This document shows positions 52,595 through 58,848 of a stretch of 58,848 nucleotides of DNA, in pieces. Location: contig JAJFKV010000013.1 in the NCBI GenBank assembly GCA_021773055.1, forward strand, positions 1 to 58,848, in the 5' to 3' direction. The position numbers were made by a program, and so were the translations under genes. Origin of the DNA: Woeseiaceae bacterium. GTDB taxonomy: Bacteria > Pseudomonadota > Gammaproteobacteria > Steroidobacterales > Woeseiaceae. The notes beneath the pieces were generated by a model that was given only the letters and a program-made list of their open reading frames with translations, was not told the origin of the DNA and did no database searches. Position 1 is the first letter of the stretch. Every line of letters begins with the position of its first letter.

Positions 52595-55500
52595 CTAGGC
52601 GGCGGCCGCTTTGACTGAGACCAGATCCTGCAGGTGTTCCGCTACCTGACGGCGAACCAGGTCAACGGATTCATCTTTGACGGGGCCGTATCCGCGGATG
52701 TTCATGTACAGCTGTACCAGCTCAGTCGCGCTCTGTAACTGATCTTCTTGAAGCACAGGCAATAGTTCGTCGATTAGTCGTTCAAATTCGACGATGAGCT
52801 CGCGCTCCATGCGTCGCTCGGCCGTTCGCCCGAAGATGTCAAAGGCGGTGCCGCGCAACCCGCGCAAACTCGCGAGTACCCTGAATACGGGCAGCATCCA
52901 CGCGCCGAACTCTTTCTTGCGTGGTCGGCCTCGGCTATCTCTTCCTGAATTCAGTATGGGAGGCGCGAGATGAAAGCGAAGCTTCGCTCTGGAACCAAAC
53001 TCGGCGCGGGTTGCTTCAATAAACTCTGTTCGGGTGTGCAATCGTGCAACTTCGTACTCATCCTTGTAACTCAATAACTTGAAGTAGCTTCTGGCTATCG
53101 CGTCCGTCAGTGCACCGTGACCACCGACAGCCGTTTCGCTTGCGTGGGCTTTCTTAACGAGAGCTTCGTAACGTAGCGCCAGCTCTTCGTTTTGATAATC
53201 CTTGAGAAAACTTCGTCGCCGGGCAATGACTGCATCGAGTGTTTCGTCGTCACTAGCGTCGCCTGTCAATGCCCGTTCGATCTGACCCGGATCAACAGCG
53301 GCGACTCGTCCGAGAGTAAATGCGGCTTTGTTGTTATCTACTGCGACAGCATTTAACTCAATCGAACGCAGTAACGCATCGAGTGACACAGGGACCAGGC
53401 CGCTCTGCCACGCAAACCCCAGTAGCAGTACGTTCGCGTAAATTGTGTCGCCAAGTAACTCGTCCGCGATCTTATTGGCATTGAGCGTCGACAGGTTTTC
53501 GGCTCCAATGACATCACCTATAGCATTGACCCTGTCATCGACACGCAGGTTCGCATCTCTGTGCTGGACAAAATCGGCAGTTAGCATTTCGGCCGTATTT
53601 ACGACGGCGCGTGTGTAGTCCTTGCGGTAGGTGGTTGACGCCTTGGGTGAGGAGCTGACGACGAGATCACAGCCTATGAGCGAATCAGCACGAGCCGGTT
53701 CGATCCGCACCTGGTTGATATCTTTAGGGCTCGACGCGATGCGGATATAGCTCAAAACCGGCCCAAATTTCTGCGCGAATCCCATGAAATCCAAGACGCT
53801 GGAACCCTTTCCTTCGAGGTGTGCGGCCATCGTGATCAGGGCGCCGATAGTAATAACGCCCGTTCCGCCAACACCTGTGACAAGCAGGTCAAAGCAGGAA
53901 TCGATAACTGGAATCACTGGTTCGGGAAGAGAGTCATCCGGCGAAGTGACGATCGGGTTCGCGGTACCGGCCGCTGCGTGCCGGGCAACATCGCCCTCGA
54001 CTGTCACGAAGCTCGGGCAGAAACCATTAACGCAGGAATAGTCCTTGTTGCAGGAGTTCTGATCGACTTGTCGCTTACGACCGAACGCGGTTTCTTTGGG
54101 TATGATCGACAGGCAATTGGACTCCACCGAACAGTCGCCGCAGCCTTCACAGACGAGGTCGTTAATGACGACAAATTTTTTCGGGTCCACCATGTTGCCG
54201 CGCTTGCGCCGCCGTCTTTTTTCGGTCGCGCAGGTCTGTGCATAGATGAGGATTGTTACACCGGGAATATCGCGTAGCTCGCGTTGTACGGCGTCCATCT
54301 CGCGCCGATGCGAAATCGTCATACCCTGTGGGAACTCGCTGGTATCAAAAAGTTCGGGCTCATCCGATACAAGCGCGATGCGATCAACTCCCTCAGACCG
54401 CACGGTATGTGCAATGGCGTGAATCGAGATCGGTCCGTCGACCGGCTGGCCGCCAGTCATCGCAACAGCATCGTTGTAGAGGATCTTGTAAGTGATGTTG
54501 GTCTTTGCGGCGATCGCCTGCCGAATCGCCAGTGAACCGGAGTGATAAAAAGTGCCGTCACCCAGGTTCTGGAAGACGTGCTTGCCGCCGTTGAACCTGG
54601 AGCGTGTAATCCAGTTGACGCCTTCGCCGCCCATTTGGATCAGGCCGTCAGTATCGCGACCCATCCAGCTGGCCATGAAATGGCAGCCTATGCCAGCAAG
54701 CGCCTTTGAGCCTTCGGGGACTCTTGTTGACGTATTGTGCGGGCAGCCGGAACAAAAGTATGGCACGCGCTTGGCGCCAGCGACTTCAATGATCGCACCG
54801 CGGTCATCTGCCAGGCGTTGTACGCGCTGTGTGAAGGTATTGCCGCCGAATTCATGATCCAGACGTCGTGCCACAATCTCGGCGAGTTGCACGGGGGACA
54901 GTTCGCCCACCCACGGTACCAGGCGATTGCCGTCTTCATCTTCTTTGCCGACCATGCGCTTCGGTTTTCGACCCGGATAGTCGTAGAAATATTCCTTGAA
55001 CTGGCTTTCGATGATTCCGCGCTTCTCTTCGACGACAAGGACTTCGTGTTTGTTTTTTACAAACTCGAGCGCACCGTCGTGTTCCAGCGGCCAGACCATT
55101 CCCACCTTGTAAACGTCGATACTTACTCTGTCGGCATTGCTGCTGTCGATGCCGATGAGTCGCAGTGCTTCCATCAGATCGAGATGGGCTTTGCCGGTAG
55201 TTACGATTCCGAAGCGTGCACTGGGAACATCAAAAATCTTTCGGTCGATCGGGTTCGCTGCAGCGAAAGCAAGCGTTGCCGCTTTTTTGGCTTCAAGGCG
55301 CTCTTCGATCTGCGGACCTGGAAAGTCGGGCCAGCGATAGTGCAGGCCGTCGGCGGGTGGCTCGAAATCCGTCGGTATTATAAATTGCGGATACGGCGGC
55401 AGCTCAATCGACATGGCCGACTCGACAGTTTCCGATATCGCTTTGAAGCCGACCCAGGTGCCGGTGAATCGCGACAGGGCCAGGCCGTACAGACCGAACT

Positions 55501-56047
55501 CGAGATACTCGGCGACGCTTGCGGGGTTCAGGTTGGGCATCATGAACGTCATAAACGCGACGTCTGACTGATGCGGCATGGATGACGAGACACAGCCGTG
55601 GTCATCGCCCGCGATAACCAGTACTCCACCGTGCGGGGAGCTGCCATAGGCGTTGCCGTGTTTAAGCGCATCACCGGCACGATCAACGCCCGGCCCTTTG
55701 CCGTACCAAATACCGAAAACGCCATCGACCTCTCGATCCGGATCGGTTTCAACTTGCTGCGAACCAAGCACGGCTGTCGCTGCGAGGTCTTCATTAACCG
55801 CGGGCAGGAATTCGATGTTGCTCTCGTCAAGAAACGACTTCGCGCGCCATAATTCCAGGTCGACGGAACCGAGCGGCGAGCCACGGTAGCCGCTGATGAA
55901 GCCAGCGGTATTTAGTCCGGCGGCCTTGTCCATGGTGCGTTGCATCAGCGGGATGCGGACCAGCGCTTGCGTTCCGGTCAGAAAAACCCGCCCGGATTCG
56001 CGCCGGTATCGGTCGTCGAGTTCGTAATTATCAAGGGGAAAAGTCAT
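52595..56047 (-). CDS. Indolepyruvate:ferredoxin oxidoreductase, fused single-chain form
   Basis: A 1150-residue enzyme that oxidatively decarboxylates aryl-pyruvates to aryl-acetyl-CoA, passing electrons to an iron-sulfur carrier. The domain order fits the fused aerobic-type enzyme: alpha part (FISGYRGSPLGSVD, residues 50-63), TPP-binding part (QMGGEGVNWI and GDGTFYHSGSLAI, about 471-508), a cysteine-rich segment (CEGCGDC, C633/C636/C639, plus C645, C666, C672, C677), and a gamma domain (GVGGTGVITIG from 725). The last 200 residues match the C-terminal helical extension of such proteins. ATG 56047 is chosen over 56170 because similarity begins at MTFPLDNYEL. Divergent from an Lrp regulator, so probably used in aromatic amino acid breakdown. 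Confidence 0.93.
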   Translation of the reverse strand: MTFPLDNYELDDRYRRESGRVFLTGTQALVRIPLMQRTMDKAAGLNTAGFISGYRGSPLGSVDLELWRAKSFLDESNIEFLPAVNEDLAATAVLGSQQVETDPDREVDGVFGIWYGKGPGVDRAGDALKHGNAYGSSPHGGVLVIAGDDHGCVSSSMPHQSDVAFMTFMMPNLNPASVAEYLEFGLYGLALSRFTGTWVGFKAISETVESAMSIELPPYPQFIIPTDFEPPADGLHYRWPDFPGPQIEERLEAKKAATLAFAAANPIDRKIFDVPSARFGIVTTGKAHLDLMEALRLIGIDSSNADRVSIDVYKVGMVWPLEHDGALEFVKNKHEVLVVEEKRGIIESQFKEYFYDYPGRKPKRMVGKEDEDGNRLVPWVGELSPVQLAEIVARRLDHEFGGNTFTQRVQRLADDRGAIIEVAGAKRVPYFCSGCPHNTSTRVPEGSKALAGIGCHFMASWMGRDTDGLIQMGGEGVNWITRSRFNGGKHVFQNLGDGTFYHSGSLAIRQAIAAKTNITYKILYNDAVAMTGGQPVDGPISIHAIAHTVRSEGVDRIALVSDEPELFDTSEFPQGMTISHRREMDAVQRELRDIPGVTILIYAQTCATEKRRRRKRGNMVDPKKFVVINDLVCEGCGDCSVESNCLSIIPKETAFGRKRQVDQNSCNKDYSCVNGFCPSFVTVEGDVARHAAAGTANPIVTSPDDSLPEPVIPVIDSCFDLLVTGVGGTGVITIGALITMAAHLEGKGSSVLDFMGFAQKFGPVLSYIRIASSPKDINQVRIEPARADSLIGCDLVVSSSPKASTTYRKDYTRAVVNTAEMLTADFVQHRDANLRVDDRVNAIGDVIGAENLSTLNANKIADELLGDTIYANVLLLGFAWQSGLVPVSLDALLRSIELNAVAVDNNKAAFTLGRVAAVDPGQIERALTGDASDDETLDAVIARRRSFLKDYQNEELALRYEALVKKAHASETAVGGHGALTDAIARSYFKLLSYKDEYEVARLHTRTEFIEATRAEFGSRAKLRFHLAPPILNSGRDSRGRPRKKEFGAWMLPVFRVLASLRGLRGTAFDIFGRTAERRMERELIVEFERLIDELLPVLQEDQLQSATELVQLYMNIRGYGPVKDESVDLVRRQVAEHLQDLVSVKAAAA

Positions 56048-56092
56048 CCGCGTAGTGTCGCAGAAAGTGGCCGAGTAGCGATTCCAATCATC

Positions 56093-56132
56093 CCGAAAAA
56101 TATCAATAATTCGGAAAAACCTACCGAAAAAT
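56093..56132. promoter_or_regulatory. Repeated CCGAAAAAT elements between ior and lrp-type genes
   Basis: CCGAAAAAT occurs at 56093-56101 and 56124-56132, 31 bp apart (about three helical turns), with a related CGGAAAAAC at 56112-56120 between them. CCGAA (56093-56097) also pairs with TTCGG (56110-56114). Phased A+T-rich repeats upstream of a divergent Lrp/AsnC gene suggest its operator; not tested. Confidence 0.4.
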
Positions 56133-56181
56133 TGTAAATAGTGGCAAAATAAACCACCAGATTCTACCAAAGAGAAAATTC

Positions 56182-56643
56182 GTGCTCGGAAGCAAGGATC
56201 GGCAATTACTCGCGGAACTGCAAATCGACAGTCGCCTGACGATGCAGGAGCTCGCAGAACGGGTTGGTATGTCGACGTCCGCTTGCTGGCGCCGGGTCAA
56301 AGCGCTTGAGGCTGACGGGATCATCAGCCGCTACGCCGTAATCGTGGATCCGAAGAAGGCCGGCTTCGGACTGTCTTCCATGGTGCACGTTTCGCTGGCA
56401 AGACATGAGCAAAAACATGTTGACCACTTCATTCGCGAAGTTTCACGGCACCCGGAAGTGCTCGAATGTTTCGCAACCAGCGGTGAGGCAGATTTTCACC
56501 TGCGGGTCGTGGTTGAAGACATGGATGCCTACAATGCCTTTCTTGACGACTTTGTGTTCAAGCTGCCGGGTGTGTCGCAGGTGCGATCAAATATTGTATT
56601 GAAGGAAATCAAGGCGGATACGGCGCTGCCATTTCGGGTCTAA
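56182..56643 (+). CDS. Lrp/AsnC family transcriptional regulator (ior-linked)
   Basis: A 153-residue regulator with an N-terminal HTH (MQELAERVGMSTSACWRRVK, residues 21-40) and a RAM ligand domain (FHLRVVVEDMDAYNAFLDDF near 115-134). The start is GTG with AGAGAA upstream. It is similar in length and pattern to the hppD-linked regulator, and both end with a TALP-containing tail. Divergent from the indolepyruvate oxidoreductase gene, 134 bp from its chosen start, so it probably controls that gene in response to an aromatic amino acid. Confidence 0.92.
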   Translation: MLGSKDRQLLAELQIDSRLTMQELAERVGMSTSACWRRVKALEADGIISRYAVIVDPKKAGFGLSSMVHVSLARHEQKHVDHFIREVSRHPEVLECFATSGEADFHLRVVVEDMDAYNAFLDDFVFKLPGVSQVRSNIVLKEIKADTALPFRV

Positions 56644-56755
56644 GCGTGATCGATGCCGTTTCGGTCACAAGCAGTCGTCGAACACTTATATGGTATTGTT
56701 CTCTCAAGTCCAACGCGGAATTCGCTATCGGTGGGAAACTCGATAGGAGGTTTTC

Positions 56756-58480
56756 ATGCCTGACTTGAGTCGATTCGTGCTGTGTTTTATTGCACTCTCG
56801 TTTTTGTTATCGCCCGCATTTTCTGAACCAAGTAAAGAAAAGACAGACCTTCCCTTCGCGCTCGATTCGACGAGGGTCGGCAATCTCTATTTGAGTGGGA
56901 AAGTCTGGGGGTATTTGAAATACCATCATCCTGCTGTTACGAGCGGGTGTCTGGATTGGGATGCTGAATTACTGAATAGGCTCCCAGAATTGTTGTTGCT
57001 CCAAGACCGTGACAAGCTGCTGGTCATGTTGGACGCATGGGTCGCGGAACTTGATGGCATCGACCAAAACGCTAGTTGCACGGCAGCCGCAAGTAGCGCT
57101 GCTCTCAGTCGCGATTTGTCGTGGATATCCAACTCTGCGTTACTTGGCCACAGCCTAAGCACACGACTGTCTACGGCTGAAACATCGAGCAAGGCGCCAA
57201 GCAAGCAGCACTACGTTGGCCAGGTTAGTGGAGTCGGGAACCCGATCTTTCAGAATGAGCCGAATTACGAATCCGTTGACAAGCTGGATTGGCGATATCG
57301 CCTCCTCGCGCTTTATCGATTCTGGAGTATCGTCGAGTACTGGTCTCCCTACCGCGATCTGATCGACACTGACTTCGACGAAGTCTTACTATCATTCGTT
57401 GCCCAATTCTATTCAGCGGATGACCCAGATGATTATGCTCGCGCACTGATGGCACTTACCGCCAGCGTGCAGGATGGGCATACGAATCTATGGAGCGGGA
57501 TTCGAGCACGTCCCCCCGGTGGTGATGCGACTTCGCCATTCTCGGTGCGATTCGTGGCAGAGAGGCCGGTTGTCTGGAAAAGGCTGAGAGTGTCCACAGA
57601 CCTGCCCGAAAACGAAGGTTTCGACATTGGAGGGTTGCAGCCGGGAGATGTACTTCATGCTATCGATGGGGAGTCGATCGAATATCTAGTGGAGCAGTGG
57701 TCACCATTTTATGGAGCATCGAACAGGCCCTCACTCCTGCGAGATATTTCTCCCTATCTCCTGCAGGGAGCAGCGGGAACGTTTCGAGCAATCGTTGAAC
57801 GAAGTGGTGAAATGCTTGAAATAGAAAGTCGGCGAATACCGCTACGCTCGATCAACCGGGAAGGAGGTTTTCTGCACGATCGCGATGGCGAGACATTTCA
57901 AGATCTCGGTGATGGAATCGCGTACATCAAATTATCAACGATCGAGACAGCGGACGTTAGTCAATATGTTGACGATGTTCAACACTTTGATGCGCTCATA
58001 ATTGACATTCGTGGCTATCCTAAATCATTTGTCGTGTATTCCCTCGGACAGCATCTTGTCAGCAGCAGTACACCGTTTGCTCGATTTACGAGTGCCGACC
58101 TATCCAGTCCTGGGACGTTTTATTGGACCGAGCCGATTTCACTTGAGCCCAAAGAGCCTACGTTCGATGGAAAGATTATTATCTTGGTCGACGAAACTAC
58201 CCAAAGCCAAGCCGAATACACTGCAATGGCGTTTCGATCAGCTCCGGGTGCTATTGTTATAGGAAGTCAAACGGCCGGAGCTGACGGCAACGTTTCTCGA
58301 ATTCCATTGCCGGGTGGACATCACACGGCGATAAGCGGAATAGGTGTTTTCTATCCCGACAAGACTCCCACTCAGCAAGTAGGAATCGTCCCCGATATTG
58401 AAGTTCTACCCACGAGCGCGGGCATCAGAGATGGTCGAGACGAAGTTCTGGAAGCGGCGATAAGACATGTTCGCGAGTAG
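56756..58480 (+). CDS. S41 family (C-terminal-processing-type) peptidase, exported
   Basis: A 574-residue protein with a signal peptide (MPDLSRFVLCFIALSFLLSP, cleavage near AFSEP). A helical N-terminal region contains KVWGYLKYHHPAV. A PDZ-like segment follows at about 285-345 (GGLQPGDVLHAIDGESIEYL), then the S41 catalytic core: YIKLSTIE, ALIIDIRGYP, and the nucleophile S484 in DETTQSQAEYTAM. GSQTAGADGNVSRIPLPGG is the family's late block. The ATG has an excellent AGGAGG seven bases upstream. Likely a periplasmic protease for damaged or specific proteins. No operon partner seen. Confidence 0.9.
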   Translation: MPDLSRFVLCFIALSFLLSPAFSEPSKEKTDLPFALDSTRVGNLYLSGKVWGYLKYHHPAVTSGCLDWDAELLNRLPELLLLQDRDKLLVMLDAWVAELDGIDQNASCTAAASSAALSRDLSWISNSALLGHSLSTRLSTAETSSKAPSKQHYVGQVSGVGNPIFQNEPNYESVDKLDWRYRLLALYRFWSIVEYWSPYRDLIDTDFDEVLLSFVAQFYSADDPDDYARALMALTASVQDGHTNLWSGIRARPPGGDATSPFSVRFVAERPVVWKRLRVSTDLPENEGFDIGGLQPGDVLHAIDGESIEYLVEQWSPFYGASNRPSLLRDISPYLLQGAAGTFRAIVERSGEMLEIESRRIPLRSINREGGFLHDRDGETFQDLGDGIAYIKLSTIETADVSQYVDDVQHFDALIIDIRGYPKSFVVYSLGQHLVSSSTPFARFTSADLSSPGTFYWTEPISLEPKEPTFDGKIIILVDETTQSQAEYTAMAFRSAPGAIVIGSQTAGADGNVSRIPLPGGHHTAISGIGVFYPDKTPTQQVGIVPDIEVLPTSAGIRDGRDEVLEAAIRHVRE

Positions 58481-58540
58481 TTCTAACCTCGTTCAGCGAC
58501 CGCTTGTGATCGGCAGTATCAGAGTATAGAGGAGTATCAT

Positions 58541-58594
58541 ATGCGGACCCAGCGACTCCTCATTTTGATTCCACACCTCGCCGGGCAGCGCTAA
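58541..58594 (+). CDS. Possible 17-residue peptide
   Basis: ATG at 58541 is preceded by GAGGAG at good spacing and encodes MRTQRLLILIPHLAGQR, then TAA. It overlaps the end of the opposing HNH-type gene by four bases. No family recognised; the ribosome-binding sequence is the only support and chance is likely. Confidence 0.15.
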   Translation: MRTQRLLILIPHLAGQR

Positions 58595-58848
58595 TGAAGA
58601 TAAGCAGGCGGTGGTGGTTCAGACACTTTGTTTTCCCCGCTGCTCAATAATCCTCCCGCGGGAGGAATTTCGAGCACTTCGGACCAGGTGCCCTTGGGGT
58701 AAAGATCCTCATCGATCATGTCCTCTGAACTGTAACCGAACTCGGGAATGGCGATGCCGTCCGGCCTGAGGAAGGTCCAGCGGTCCTGAAAGTCTTTCTC
58801 GATTCTAAATCCGCCTTCATGCACCAGCGTGTGATGCCGCGTACACAG
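58591..58848 (-). CDS. HNH endonuclease-like protein (DUF222-type), C-terminal fragment
   Basis: The reading frame is open to the right edge of the window; a GTG at 58822-58824 is an internal valine codon, not a start. The last 85 codons begin LCTRHHTLVHEGGF, the terminal half of an HNH motif as seen in the DUF222/HNH proteins often carried in many copies by bacteria. The following part (WTFLRPDGIAIPEFGYSSED) to the stop fits the variable tail of such proteins. These are thought to be nucleases, sometimes linked with mobile DNA, but their role is unclear. The N-terminal part lies outside. Confidence 0.8.
   Translation of the reverse strand: MCTRHHTLVHEGGFRIEKDFQDRWTFLRPDGIAIPEFGYSSEDMIDEDLYPKGTWSEVLEIPPAGGLLSSGENKVSEPPPPAYLH

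Noticed and set aside
54737..55567. 276-codon open frame on the plus strand
   Set aside because: It lies opposite the conserved indolepyruvate oxidoreductase; no ribosome-binding sequence or family signature.
58591..58824. Complete small gene beginning at a GTG at 58824
   Set aside because: The frame continues open to the window edge and the residues just upstream (CTRHHTL) complete an HNH motif, so this is an internal codon.
1..58848. CRISPR arrays, tRNA or rRNA genes, integrases or transposases
   Set aside because: None was recognised by eye; spacers are short and fully accounted for by promoters, terminators or operator-like sites.

Overview
The window looks like chromosome of a heterotrophic, glucan-degrading gammaproteobacterium, probably marine. 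The signs are a TonB-dependent outer-membrane receptor, several surface or periplasmic glycoside hydrolases, a HexR-controlled Entner-Doudoroff operon, and aromatic amino acid catabolism controlled by Lrp-type regulators. The family cannot be fixed from sequence reading alone. Genes are densely packed with many ATGA or TGATG overlaps. No stretch longer than 300 bases lacks a gene, and I saw no rRNA, tRNA, CRISPR array, transposase or prophage.

Layout, left to right. (1) 1-3606: tyrosine/homogentisate degradation (maiA partial, fahA, a VOC-fold protein, hppD) with a divergent Lrp/AsnC regulator. (2) 3603-14743: a complete minus-strand glycogen operon, malQ-glgC-glgA-glgB-glgP-glgX. (3) 14744-22154: a control region holding a perfect 23-bp inverted repeat, then plus-strand genes for a TonB-dependent receptor, a flavin-dependent tryptophan-halogenase-family protein, a GH43 lipoprotein and a SASA/CE6-type esterase. 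(4) 22164-30264: a four-gene minus-strand alpha-glucan operon (GH13 lipoprotein, MFS transporter, amylase-CBM20-esterase fusion, GH13 cyclomaltodextrinase/neopullulanase type). (5) 30434-32844: divergent phytanoyl-CoA-dioxygenase-family gene coupled to a cytoplasmic GH13 alpha-glucosidase. (6) 32847-42647: a second minus-strand alpha-glucan operon (cyclomaltodextrinase, GH31-GH13 fusion, MFS transporter) flanked by two LacI-family regulators. (7) 42779-49317: hexR divergent from zwf-pgl-edd-eda-glk. (8) 49275-58848: membrane and enzyme genes of unknown role (DUF2189, TylF-like methyltransferase, DUF502, metallo-beta-lactamase fold), a fused indolepyruvate:ferredoxin oxidoreductase with a divergent Lrp regulator, an S41 peptidase, and the end of an HNH endonuclease-like gene.

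How the parts fit (inference): surface and periplasmic amylases cut exogenous alpha-glucan, the TonB receptor imports oligosaccharides across the outer membrane, periplasmic GH13/GH31 enzymes trim them, and two MFS permeases carry maltose or glucose inward. MalQ, GlgP and the cytoplasmic alpha-glucosidase then yield glucose and glucose-1-phosphate. Glk and the Entner-Doudoroff operon consume glucose-6-phosphate, and the glg genes store the surplus. No phosphoglucomutase gene lies in the window. Matching LacI-type operator-like sites at the glg/TonB-receptor control region and upstream of the second amylase operon suggest one regulon linking uptake and storage. The least explained parts are the amylase-esterase fusion, the halogenase, and the dioxygenase tied to the alpha-glucosidase.
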